In this document: one piece after another, positions 1-7,678 of the stretch
Numbering within the stretch: position 1 is the stretch's first letter
Layout of the letters: every line of letters starts with the position of its first letter
NCBI GenBank assembly: GCA_900469625.1
Contig: UBXV01000012.1
Location: forward strand, 1-35,775
Reading direction: 5' to 3'
DNA length: 35,775 nt
DNA from: Hyphomicrobiales bacterium
GTDB lineage: Bacteria > Pseudomonadota > Alphaproteobacteria > Rhizobiales > Rhizobiaceae
Program-made: the position numbers and the translations under genes
Notes under the pieces: model-generated
The model's database searches: none
What the model was told of the DNA's origin: nothing
The model's input: only the letters and a program-made list of their open reading frames with translations

Positions 1-204
1 TTGAGGCCGTCGAGCTCGGAGCGAAGATGGGAGAGAAAAGCTGATGTCATAGAGGGTAAGCCTCGCTGTTGCCGACGGCGCTCATCGCGTCGCGGCATTC
101 TGAAATTCTGGTTTGGAACGACAAGGACGCGGTCGCTGGTCACGATTTGCGCCGCGTCCTCCCCACCGCGCACTGCAGGCGGGGAAGACTGTCACAGGGC
201 CTGA

Positions 205-1287
205 TCAGGCCGCGACGGCATATCCGTTGCGGCAAAGATCTTTCAGTTCGTCCAGGGACATCGCATCGAGATCAAGAGCGTTGAGCAGGTCGTTTTCCGC
301 GGTGAAATCGCGGCCGTACATCGCCGAGAAGATCTTGATGCCCGCTTCGTGCAGTTCGGCCGGATGGCCGGCGAGACGGCCGATCTTGGCGGTCATGACG
401 AGACCAAAGGGTACATCCTCCGTGACGTAACGGCTGTCGGCGGTGGTCGGACCGCTGCCGCCATTGCCGGCCTCGTGCATCTCCTGGTTCATCTGCGAGA
501 TGGAGTTCATCGGCACATGGAAGGAGAGGTGGAAATGCTGGAAGATGTTGCGCACTTCAAGGCCGAGCGTGCTGGCAATGGCGATGCGCTCCTGATCGAG
601 GTCCTCGAGCAGACGGCCGACATTCGGCGTGACGTTCTGGCCCTGGCTCCAGCTTTCGCCGCGCTCCATGCGGGTCATGTTGCCGAGCGCGATGCCCATG
701 TGGTTCTGCGGATTGAGGTTGGAAAGCGCGATCGCCATCAGGCTGCCGCGGTCGAGGAACCGGTCTCCGAACAGGTCCTTGCAGACCGAAAGGCCGCGGG
801 GGCTTTCAGACGACGGGACCGTTGCGAGATCGACCTGCTTGCGGATCGTGTTCACGTTGACCGTGGTCGGGCTCAGCTGGCGGCCCGAAACCGCAGTCGT
901 TCCCCAGGCCACGATCGGCACGGTGACCCCGCGCGCCGCCAGCAGACGGGACAGATAAAGCGCGCCAAACGAGGCGTGCGAGCTGAAGATGACGATCTGC
1001 TGCGGTGTGATATGGGGCGCGATGGCATCGAGCACGGTCTTGTGGCCATAGGCCGGCAGCGCGATGACGAGCGCCTCGGCACCGGCAACGAGATCTTCGG
1101 CACTGGTGGCAACACCGGGATGGAACGTCCCCTTGATCGCGCCTTCCGCGGTGAGCGCTTCGCCGTTCGCCAAGGCACGCGTCCGCTCACCGGAGGGTGA
1201 CCACAGCTTCACCTGATGGCCCTGCTGCTCGACAAGCACTGCTGTTCCAAAAGCGATCGAACCCGCTCCGACTATTCCTACCCGCAT
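205..1287 (-). CDS. NAD(P)-dependent opine (octopine/nopaline) dehydrogenase-like protein
   Basis: The 360-residue protein opens with a Rossmann dinucleotide-binding loop (VGIVGAGSIAFG) right at the N terminus. Its C-terminal half is helical and contains the HMGIALGNMTRME and FHVPMNSISQMN stretches, like the octopine/nopaline dehydrogenase family. That family reductively condenses, or oxidatively splits, amino acid plus 2-oxoacid conjugates in the cytoplasm. Three ATG codons lie in a row (1293, 1290, 1287). AGGA abuts the first, so the last, with six bases of spacing, is the likeliest start. An in-frame extension to 1425 would run back into the regulator gene and is unlikely. It is the last gene of the minus-strand transporter/oxidase operon, 46 bases after the XRE regulator. 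A role in making or breaking an imported amino-acid-like substrate is an inference; the actual substrate cannot be read from sequence. Confidence 0.8.
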   Translation of the reverse strand: MRVGIVGAGSIAFGTAVLVEQQGHQVKLWSPSGERTRALANGEALTAEGAIKGTFHPGVATSAEDLVAGAEALVIALPAYGHKTVLDAIAPHITPQQIVIFSSHASFGALYLSRLLAARGVTVPIVAWGTTAVSGRQLSPTTVNVNTIRKQVDLATVPSSESPRGLSVCKDLFGDRFLDRGSLMAIALSNLNPQNHMGIALGNMTRMERGESWSQGQNVTPNVGRLLEDLDQERIAIASTLGLEVRNIFQHFHLSFHVPMNSISQMNQEMHEAGNGGSGPTTADSRYVTEDVPFGLVMTAKIGRLAGHPAELHEAGIKIFSAMYGRDFTAENDLLNALDLDAMSLDELKDLCRNGYAVAA

Positions 1288-1333
1288 CATCATTCCTCTT
1301 CTCATCAATGACAGTTCGGCCGTTGGCCGATCG

Positions 1334-1945
1334 TTATTTCGGACGTATCGCCGTTCTCGGCGTGTTTGGACCGACATCGCCTGATGCAACCACCAGGAAT
1401 GCGCCCGCTCCGACCGGCCCGACACTCGTCAGCGAATGGGGAACGTCGGCGGCGTAACGCGCCGTCTCTCCCGCGCGCACGATCATCGTGTTTCCGGCAC
1501 TGCGCACGACGATTTCGCCCACGGTGCAGTGCAGATGCTCGATCGTACCCGTGCCGTGCGGATCGCTGATCAGTTTGCCGTCGACCTCGAAGCTCAGGAG
1601 ATACCACTCGATCAGCGACACCATCGTGGCCGGCGACAGGATCTGCAGCGTGCAGCTGCCGTCGGCGCTACGGATGGTCGGCGTCAGGTTACCCGGCTGC
1701 AGATCGATGATCGATCCGCCCCGCTCTTCGCTGGCACCGCTGACCAGACTGTTAAGGTCGATCTTCAGCGCGCGCGTCAGGTGCCAGAGCGTGCCATAGG
1801 TCGGGTTGGCGTTGCCCCGTTCGATTTCCGACAGCATCGAGCGCGACACGCCAGACATGGCGGCGAGTTCGGCAAGCGTCAGGTTCAACTCTTTTCGGTA
1901 TGCCTGCAAGCGTGGCCCGATTTCGGGCGGATTGACCAAATTCAT
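1334..1945 (-). CDS. XRE-family transcriptional regulator with C-terminal cupin domain
   Basis: The 203-residue protein has an N-terminal helix-turn-helix of the Cro/CI type (about residues 9-63; LTLAELAAMSGVSRSMLSEI is the HTH core with the ERGNANPT tail). A C-terminal cupin barrel follows (about 110-195; IEHLHCTVGEIVV and AADVPHSL are the two cupin strands). This architecture is typical of PuuR-like regulators, which sense a small metabolite through the cupin. The start is set at 1945 because GAGGGA lies six bases upstream. An upstream ATG at 1990 overlaps the preceding stop (ATGA) but has AGGGA directly abutting it, so it is less convincing. It sits inside the operon and probably controls it; two GGTATNCCG sites upstream of the solute-binding gene are candidate targets. 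Those are inferences. Confidence 0.85.
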   Translation of the reverse strand: MNLVNPPEIGPRLQAYRKELNLTLAELAAMSGVSRSMLSEIERGNANPTYGTLWHLTRALKIDLNSLVSGASEERGGSIIDLQPGNLTPTIRSADGSCTLQILSPATMVSLIEWYLLSFEVDGKLISDPHGTGTIEHLHCTVGEIVVRSAGNTMIVRAGETARYAADVPHSLTSVGPVGAGAFLVVASGDVGPNTPRTAIRPK

Positions 1946-1986
1946 GGCTTGTCCCTCTTTGCCGATCGCGTGGGGATCTCCTGCTG

Positions 1987-2562
1987 TCATTCCCTGATCG
2001 GTTCACCGAGCGTGTGCATGAGCCGATTGGCCCAGCCGAACAGGGACGTGGACAGGATGAGATCGAGGATTTCCTCCTTGTTCAAACCGACCTCGACGAG
2101 CGCTGCCATATCGGCGGCATTTGCTTCGGGCGGGCATTTCGAAAGTTTGACTGCAAAATTCAGGATCGCCTTCAGCCGCGCCTCGATCTCGGCTTCGGTG
2201 CCGTCGGCGAAAATGGCCGCGATCACGTCGGTGCTCTTGGTCAGCTGGTTGTAGCGACTGGCGTGCACGGCCGCGCAGTAGATGCAGCGGTTGACGATAG
2301 AGGCGCCGACGGCGCCGATCTCGCGCTCGGCGCGAGACAGGCCGCCGCTATTATACATCACCCCGTTGAACAGCGGGCTTCTGTGCGTCAGCGTCTCCAC
2401 GTCATGCGCCAGCACCAGCACGTAGTCCGAGACCTTGGTGTTGGATGGCGTGACCTTGAGCGCTTCGAGCTGCTCCGGCGTCGCATCCGCCAGGTTGAGC
2501 GGCGTCACATAGGGTTTCCAGACCGGAATGTCGGTGGTGAAGTCGTGGACGATCTCGCTCAT
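1987..2562 (-). CDS. AhpD/CMD-fold peroxidase-related protein with intact active-site motif
   Basis: The 191-residue protein carries E81-x11-C93-x2-C96-x3-H100, exactly the spacing of the catalytic Glu-Cys-Cys-His set of alkylhydroperoxidase AhpD. The His that sits between the two cysteines in mycobacterial AhpD is Tyr95 here. AhpD-like proteins reduce peroxides through the CxxC pair. The length and context match the group often annotated as peroxidase-related or Avi_7169-type, which is usually found next to a second CMD protein as it is here. The ATG at 2562 overlaps the stop of the upstream gene by four bases (ATGA), so the pair is translationally coupled. A redox role supporting the neighbouring flavoprotein is plausible but inferred. 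Confidence 0.8.
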   Translation of the reverse strand: MSEIVHDFTTDIPVWKPYVTPLNLADATPEQLEALKVTPSNTKVSDYVLVLAHDVETLTHRSPLFNGVMYNSGGLSRAEREIGAVGASIVNRCIYCAAVHASRYNQLTKSTDVIAAIFADGTEAEIEARLKAILNFAVKLSKCPPEANAADMAALVEVGLNKEEILDLILSTSLFGWANRLMHTLGEPIRE

Positions 2563-3059
2563 GCCAGCCCCCGCATCAGTTCAAGACCGACGGCAACCCT
2601 GATCTGGTAGCTGACGAAGGCGACGAGTTCGGAAAGCCGGACGATATCGTCGTCGGCAAGGCCCGCTTCCTGCAGCAGTTCGATGTCGCGGCGCGTCGCC
2701 TGCTTGGGGGCGTGTGCCACCAGATCGACGTGGCGGATCAGCGCCTTGGCGCGGATGTCGTTACCGCCGTCGAACCAGATATCGGCCATCCTGGCAGCCG
2801 CGTCGGGCGCGCCAGCCTTTTCCAAGAGCGCCTCGAAATGATCCTCGAAGGTCTTGTTGTCGTTGATCTTCGCCATCCGCCAGGCAAGTGCCGCCCGCTC
2901 GGCATGCGACAAGCCGCCGGGATTTTCCGGGCTCAGCGCACTGTCATGCGTCTTCTGCGTCAGCGCCATGATGTCGGCCCGCCCCGCTACGACAGCGGCG
3001 ATCGCGCTGCCGGGCTCGATGCCGACGATCGCGGCAATCACGTCCTCGTTCTCAGCCAT
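2559..3059 (-). CDS. CMD (carboxymuconolactone decarboxylase-like) domain protein lacking cysteines
   Basis: The 166-residue, almost wholly helical protein has the pattern GGLSHAERAALAWRMAKIN, which aligns with GGLSRAEREIGAVGASIV of the next gene. It therefore belongs to the same AhpD/CMD fold. It contains no cysteine at all, so it cannot perform the CxxC peroxidase chemistry. It resembles the partner (Avi_7170-type) member of these paired genes. The start is secure: AGGAGG lies five bases before the ATG at 3059, nine bases after the flavoprotein stop. It may be a structural or heteromeric partner of the following AhpD-like protein, or bind a substrate. Both are inferences. Confidence 0.75.
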   Translation of the reverse strand: MAENEDVIAAIVGIEPGSAIAAVVAGRADIMALTQKTHDSALSPENPGGLSHAERAALAWRMAKINDNKTFEDHFEALLEKAGAPDAAARMADIWFDGGNDIRAKALIRHVDLVAHAPKQATRRDIELLQEAGLADDDIVRLSELVAFVSYQIRVAVGLELMRGLA

Positions 3060-3068
3060 GTCGTCCTC

Positions 3069-4562
3069 CTATGCCTGCTTGCGGCTCTGGGCCGGCACGC
3101 TGTCCGGCAAGGGCGATGTCGTCCACTCGTCGCCGCGCAGTTCCGGCGTGTCGTAGTCGAGCAGCCGCTGCCAGTATTGATCGAAATTCTCGGCGTAGAG
3201 CTTGGCGGCAATCTCCCGCACCAGCCACGACGCGCCCTCACTGATGCCAGGTATGTCGCCGCTCACCTTGCCGAGGCTGGCAGCCGCACCCGAATTGAAG
3301 CTGTGGATGTTGGCAAGCCACGGCGCCGTTCCCGGTTCGCGCTCCAGAAAGCTGAAGTCGGCGGAGAGATACGGAAACCGACCGAGCTGGTCGTTCTCCT
3401 GGCCCTCAGGCGGGGTAAAGCGGTCCTGCCAGAGCAGGATCTTGTCGGCGTAGCCGTCGAGCTCCTTGCGTGCCAGCGGGTCGACGCCGAAGCCGGTGCC
3501 CAGAATGAGGAAGTCGGCGCGCACCGGCTTTCCCTGCGACGTCTCGATGACGATCTCGTCGCCGTCGAGCGCGACGCTTTCGACGGCCGCGTCAAAGTGG
3601 AAATAGGCGTTCGGGTGGCGGCTGACGCGCATGGTCGATCCGCGCGGCGCCGGCGTCTGGGTGCGCAGCGAATAGTTCATGATCTGCCAGCGCCTGGCGT
3701 CGCCGAGTTGCGAGAAGGCGGCGGTGAAGCCGAAGGAACCGATCCCCATCAGCTTGTTGATGCAAGGCATTTCCTTGCGTCGAATGAGATGGCGGACTTC
3801 GGCAGCGCCCGCCTCCAGCGCCTCGGCAGCATTGTCGACGGCCGAAGCCCCGACGCCGACGACCACGACCCGCTTGCCCTTGAGGGCCGCAAAATCGATC
3901 TCGTGGGAGGAATGCGCCCAGTATTTCCGAGGCAGATCTCCGACGAAATCGGGAATGCTCGGATGTCCCATGCCGTCGCGGCCGGTCGCCATCACCACCT
4001 TGCGGGCGAGCACCGATGTCTCGCGCGCGCCCCTGCCAGTCAGCTCCAGCCGCATCAGGCCGCCTTCGGGCCGGATCGCCTTGACCTCGACGCCGTTTTC
4101 GACCGGCAGGTCGAGCACCTTGCGATACCAGCGCAGGTAGTCCATCCACATCGGGCGCGGGATCTTGTCGAGCGCTGCCCAGGCGTCATCGCCATTCTGG
4201 GCGACGTACCAGGCACGGAAGGTAAGCGACGCCATGCCATAGGCCGGACCCGTCAGTTGCTTTGGCGAGCGCAGGGTTTCCATGCGGGCATAGGTCAGCC
4301 ACGGCCCTTCGAAGCCCTCGTCGCTGCGATCGAAGATGCGGATGTTCTGAATGCCGCCGCCGATCAGCGCGAAACTGGCGACAAGGCCGCACATGCCGCC
4401 ACCGATGACGACGACGTCGTGCACAGGCTCTTCGGCGCCCGTGGGCACGACCCAGTTTGCCGGCGGATAGCACAGGCACGCCAGATCGTCGCGCACACGC
4501 TGCTCCAGTTCCCGCAGGCTCATTGCCGCCGATGGGATCGGTGCCGCTACGTTATAGGCCAT
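3069..4562 (-). CDS. FAD/NAD(P)-binding oxidoreductase, flavin-containing-monooxygenase-like
   Basis: The 497-residue protein has an FAD-binding Rossmann loop (VVVIGGGMCGL, about residues 50-60). It has a second, NADPH-type Rossmann loop (KRVVVVGVGASAVDNAAEAL, about 229-248), the conserved VVMATGRDG stretch between them, and LGTGFGVD near the C-terminal third. This two-dinucleotide layout is that of class B flavin monooxygenases and related NAD(P)/FAD oxidoreductases, which hydroxylate or oxidise small substrates in the cytoplasm. No signal peptide is seen. The ATG at 4562 has GGAGGT five bases upstream. It lies between the transporter ATPase and the CMD pair, so it probably acts on the imported compound. 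The exact reaction is not determinable; a non-oxygenating reductase is the main alternative. Confidence 0.8.
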   Translation of the reverse strand: MAYNVAAPIPSAAMSLRELEQRVRDDLACLCYPPANWVVPTGAEEPVHDVVVIGGGMCGLVASFALIGGGIQNIRIFDRSDEGFEGPWLTYARMETLRSPKQLTGPAYGMASLTFRAWYVAQNGDDAWAALDKIPRPMWMDYLRWYRKVLDLPVENGVEVKAIRPEGGLMRLELTGRGARETSVLARKVVMATGRDGMGHPSIPDFVGDLPRKYWAHSSHEIDFAALKGKRVVVVGVGASAVDNAAEALEAGAAEVRHLIRRKEMPCINKLMGIGSFGFTAAFSQLGDARRWQIMNYSLRTQTPAPRGSTMRVSRHPNAYFHFDAAVESVALDGDEIVIETSQGKPVRADFLILGTGFGVDPLARKELDGYADKILLWQDRFTPPEGQENDQLGRFPYLSADFSFLEREPGTAPWLANIHSFNSGAAASLGKVSGDIPGISEGASWLVREIAAKLYAENFDQYWQRLLDYDTPELRGDEWTTSPLPDSVPAQSRKQA

Positions 4563-4624
4563 GGTTTACCTCCGTCGCCCGATGGAACCCCAAGGTTCAC
4601 ATCGGTCGCCCCTTCTGCCGATGC

Positions 4625-4654
4625 CCCGCACCGATCCGATGCGGGCCGTTTTTT
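4625..4654 (+). terminator. Intrinsic-terminator-like hairpin between flavoprotein and ABC ATPase genes
   Basis: CCCGCA (4625-4630) pairs perfectly with TGCGGG (4640-4645) across a nine-base loop and is followed three bases later by TTTTTT (4649-4654). The U-run orientation would stop plus-strand, that is antisense, transcription, although the genes on both sides are on the minus strand. On the minus strand the same hairpin lies right after the ATPase stop codon and could act as an mRNA-processing or stabilising element. The stem is only six base pairs, so confidence is moderate to low. Confidence 0.4.
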
Positions 4655-4655
4655 C

Positions 4656-5741
4656 TTAGTTGTGGGCGTGCCGGTCGGGAATGACCGTCGCCGTCTCCGG
4701 CTTCCAGCCGACCCAGATGTCCTCGCCGTTAAGTTGCGCGACATCGCTTGGATGCACAAGGGTGTTGAGCAAGGTGCCGGCACCGACTTCGACCATCAGC
4801 GAGGTATGGTTGCCCTTGAACACCCGCTGGCGGATCTTGCCCTTGATGCGGTTTCCGCTTGTCGGTTCAGCGGCCGAACAATGGATCGCCTCCGGACGCA
4901 GGACGACGTAGAGGTGCTCGCCGACCTTCGGCGAAAGCCCGCCGGGGTTTGCGGTGATGGTGATACCGTTCCAGCTGAGCGCCGCGACATCGCCTTCGGT
5001 ACCGACGACGGTGCTGCGCAACAGGTTGGTCTCGCCGATGAAGTTGGCGACGAAAACAGAGCCCGGACGGCCGTAGAGCGAATGGGGGTCGCCCATCTGC
5101 TCGATGCGGCCCTTGTTCATGACGACGATCGTGTCCGACATCGTCAACGCTTCTTCCTGGTCGTGGGTCACGAACATGAAGGTCTTGCGGGTCTTTTCCT
5201 GAATGGCCTTCAGCTCGATCTGCATCTGCTGGCGCAGCTTGGCGTCAAGCGCCGAGAGCGGCTCGTCGAGCAAAAGCACGTCCGGATCCGGCGCAAGCGC
5301 ACGCATCAGGGCCACGCGCTGGCGCTGGCCACCGGACAGCTCGGCCGGCAGGCGGCTGGCATAGTCCTGCAGTTGCACCAGTTCCAGCAGTTCCGAAACC
5401 CGACGATGGATCGACGCGTTGTCGAGGCCCTTCAGCTCGAGGCCGAAGGCGATGTTCTTGGCAACGCTCATGTGCGGAAACAGGGCATAGTCCTGGAACA
5501 CGATGTTGACGTTGCGCTTGTTCGGCGGAACCTTCGTGACATCTTTCCCGCTCAGGAGGATGCGGCCTGATGTCGGGGTCTCGAAGCCGCCGAGCATGCG
5601 CAGCGAGGTCGATTTTCCGCATCCGGACGGTCCGAGCAGCGTCACGAACTTGCCGCCCTCGATGCTGAGGTTCAGGTTGTCGACGGCGACGTGCTTGCCG
5701 TAGCTCTTGGTGACATTTTCGAATTGGACGACGGGTTCCAT
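4656..5741 (-). CDS. ABC transporter ATP-binding protein, spermidine/putrescine/iron (PotA) class
   Basis: The 361-residue ATPase contains Walker A GPSGCGKST (37-45), the Q-loop FQDYALFPH (82-90), signature LSGGQRQR (135-142), Walker B VLLLDEP (155-161) and the switch histidine THDQEE (H193). A C-terminal TOBE-type domain (about 275-355, VVLRPEAIHCS onward) places it in the CUT1/POPT group that energises polyamine, iron and related importers at the inner membrane. The ATG at 5741 overlaps the stop of the upstream permease gene by one base (TGATG), so translation is coupled. It forms a complete importer with the two permeases and the binding protein upstream. The substrate is not fixed by the ATPase sequence. 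Confidence 0.93.
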   Translation of the reverse strand: MEPVVQFENVTKSYGKHVAVDNLNLSIEGGKFVTLLGPSGCGKSTSLRMLGGFETPTSGRILLSGKDVTKVPPNKRNVNIVFQDYALFPHMSVAKNIAFGLELKGLDNASIHRRVSELLELVQLQDYASRLPAELSGGQRQRVALMRALAPDPDVLLLDEPLSALDAKLRQQMQIELKAIQEKTRKTFMFVTHDQEEALTMSDTIVVMNKGRIEQMGDPHSLYGRPGSVFVANFIGETNLLRSTVVGTEGDVAALSWNGITITANPGGLSPKVGEHLYVVLRPEAIHCSAAEPTSGNRIKGKIRQRVFKGNHTSLMVEVGAGTLLNTLVHPSDVAQLNGEDIWVGWKPETATVIPDRHAHN

Positions 5742-6535
5742 CAGCGGGTCCTCGCACGGCGGGTGAGAAATTCGGCGTACAGTCCGACGGCGGCGGTAAC
5801 CACCAGGACGAGTGTCGCCATTGCGTTGATCTCGGGAGACATGCCGCCCTGCACCTTGGCGAAGATCAGCATGGGCAGGGTCGGGCGATAGCCGCCCAGG
5901 AAGAAGGTGCGCACGAAATCGTCGATCGACAGCAGCACGCAGAAGATCATGCCGCCGACGAGCGCAGGCCCAAGATAGGGCAGCGTCACCCGGAAGAAGG
6001 CAACGACGCTGTCTGCACCCAGGTCACGCGCGGCATCGACGAGATTGCCGGGCATCGAGCGCAGGCGGGTCAGCGCCATGACGACGACGAAGGGCACGGC
6101 ATGCACGGTGTGGCCGAGGATGATCGCCGCCGTTCCGGTCGGCATATCGATCGTCGAGATGAAGATGCGTAGCGAGATCGCCGAAATCATGCCCGGCACG
6201 ACCGCCGGCAGACAGGCGAGCGCGAAGATGATGACCTGGCCGCGGATCCCCTCGGCGACGATCAGCATTGCGATCCAGACGCCGAGTGTCGTTGCCGCAA
6301 ACGTCGTCGCCGCGGCAATCATGATCGAATAGAGGCAGGCTTCCAGGAACTGCTTGTCCTGCATGACCTTGACGTACCAGTCGAACGTCCACTCCCCGAT
6401 CGGGAAGGCGACGAAATTCGCGTCCTTGAAGCTCATGGCCATCATCAGCGTGAGCGGCAGGAGCAGGTAGAGGATGAAGGCCCAGTAGAACGCGGTCAGT
6501 GACGCGCGCGGGACATCGGAAAACAGGGTGCGCAT
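5741..6535 (-). CDS. ABC transporter permease, PotC-like
   Basis: The 264-residue membrane protein has about six hydrophobic segments, starting with YWAFILYLLLPLTLMMAMSF. It carries the cytoplasmic EAA loop DAARDLGADSVVAFFRV that contacts the ATPase. It belongs to the binding-protein-dependent transport inner-membrane family and resembles PotC in length and order. The start is the ATG at 6535, which overlaps the previous permease stop by one base (TAATG) with GGAG nine bases upstream. An in-frame extension to 6640 lies wholly inside the other permease gene and is rejected. It is the second channel subunit of this importer. Confidence 0.92.
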   Translation of the reverse strand: MRTLFSDVPRASLTAFYWAFILYLLLPLTLMMAMSFKDANFVAFPIGEWTFDWYVKVMQDKQFLEACLYSIMIAAATTFAATTLGVWIAMLIVAEGIRGQVIIFALACLPAVVPGMISAISLRIFISTIDMPTGTAAIILGHTVHAVPFVVVMALTRLRSMPGNLVDAARDLGADSVVAFFRVTLPYLGPALVGGMIFCVLLSIDDFVRTFFLGGYRPTLPMLIFAKVQGGMSPEINAMATLVLVVTAAVGLYAEFLTRRARTR

Positions 6536-7521
6536 TAGATTGCTCTCCTTTTGCGCCCGCCGACCAGCCGCATGAAGATGGCGGCAGCGGTCAGAGCGGT
6601 CACCAGCATGATCAGGGCGAAGGCAGCGCCGACGGGCCATTTGTCACTGGCGCCGTGGAAGAAGCCGCTGATCGTTTCGGGAAACAGCACGGTGTTCGGG
6701 CCGCCGAGCAGCATGGGGGTCGCAAAGACGCCGATGCACGTGAGGAAGACCAGGCAGCAGCCCGATACGATACCGTCGCGCGAAAGCGGCAGGATGATCC
6801 GGCGGAAGCGGGTGAACGGGCCCGCGCCGAGATCGGCCGCGGCATCGAGCAGCGGCGACGGGATCTTTTCGATCGCCGAATAGAGCGGCAGCAGCATGTA
6901 GAGGCAGATCAGGTAGACAAGGCCGAAACCGAGCGAGAATGACGTGTAGAGCATCGGGATCGGCCGGTCGATGAAGCCGATTTCGCGCAGAAGCACGTTC
7001 ACGGCGCCGCGGTTGGCGAGCAGCATGATCACCGAGAATGTCCGGATAAGCTCGCCGGCCCAGAACGGCACGAGCAACAGCAACAGCGCCCTTGAGCGGC
7101 CCTGGGGCTTGACGACCTTGGCGACATAGTAGGCAACGGGATAGACGACCACCAGGGTCGCCGCCGTCGCGGCAGTTGCGAAGATGAAGCTCTTGATCAG
7201 CGGCGTGAAGTAGATCGATTCCCTGAAGAAGATCGCGTAGTTGTCGAGGGTGAAACGGGACTCCACCCCCGGCTGGACCGGATAGTGGGACAGCAGGCTG
7301 ATCTTCAGCATCTGATAGATCGGCCCGACATGCAGCATCATCAGCCAGATCATCGGCACACCGGCCAGAAGCAGGATGCGGCCGATCCGCGATTCCACCG
7401 CCGCGCCCAGCGTGTGCCGGTAAAGCGGGGAATTGACCACCTTGGCTATCCCCGTCGAATATTTTGGAACGGGTGCTTCGCGCAGCGCACCGTAGCCGGC
7501 TGTCGTGTTGCTACTCACCAT
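6535..7521 (-). CDS. ABC transporter permease, PotB-like
   Basis: The 328-residue membrane protein has a hydrophilic N-terminal extension of about 45 residues, then a first transmembrane segment (ILLLAGVPMIWLMMLHVG) and at least five more. The EAA loop reads DAAADLGAGPFTRFRRI. It is of the PotB/CysT-type permease class and pairs with the following PotC-like subunit. The ATG at 7521 is preceded by a weak ribosome site (CGAGATCG), which fits lower expression than the binding protein gene. It is separated from that gene by 157 bases containing a long hairpin. Confidence 0.9.
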   Translation of the reverse strand: MVSSNTTAGYGALREAPVPKYSTGIAKVVNSPLYRHTLGAAVESRIGRILLLAGVPMIWLMMLHVGPIYQMLKISLLSHYPVQPGVESRFTLDNYAIFFRESIYFTPLIKSFIFATAATAATLVVVYPVAYYVAKVVKPQGRSRALLLLLVPFWAGELIRTFSVIMLLANRGAVNVLLREIGFIDRPIPMLYTSFSLGFGLVYLICLYMLLPLYSAIEKIPSPLLDAAADLGAGPFTRFRRIILPLSRDGIVSGCCLVFLTCIGVFATPMLLGGPNTVLFPETISGFFHGASDKWPVGAAFALIMLVTALTAAAIFMRLVGGRKRRAI

Positions 7522-7609
7522 GAAACGATCTCGGTTGGCGCAGCCCGACCGGTCCCGCGCGGCGTGGCCGGCGGTCAGTCTTGGCGCGTTGTTGAGCTAA
7601 AGGGCACGG

Positions 7610-7664
7610 GCAGGCCGGCACCGCCTCCAAGCTGCCGAAGCGCTCGGGGACGGTGCCGCCCTGC
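7610..7664 (-). other. Long stem-loop downstream of the solute-binding-protein gene
   Basis: Arms at 7610-7623 and 7651-7664 (GCAGGCCGGCACCG against CGGTGCCGCCCTGC) pair over 14 positions with one mismatch, enclosing a 27-base loop. No U-run follows on the minus strand. Hairpins in this position in importer operons commonly protect the binding-protein transcript from 3' decay, giving a high binding-protein to permease ratio. That role here is inferred from position. Confidence 0.5.
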
Positions 7665-7678
7665 AAATCATCGCCCGA

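Noticed and set aside
1-204. A plus-strand frame entering the window from the left edge
   Set aside because: It has no recognisable domain, overlaps two other equally featureless frames and ends where the opine-dehydrogenase gene ends; I see nothing supportable here.
2712-5570. A 952-codon open frame on the plus strand
   Set aside because: It lies antisense to the CMD, flavoprotein and ABC ATPase genes, all of which have clear motifs. It is rich in Arg, His and Asp as expected for a mirror frame in high-GC DNA and shows no domain.
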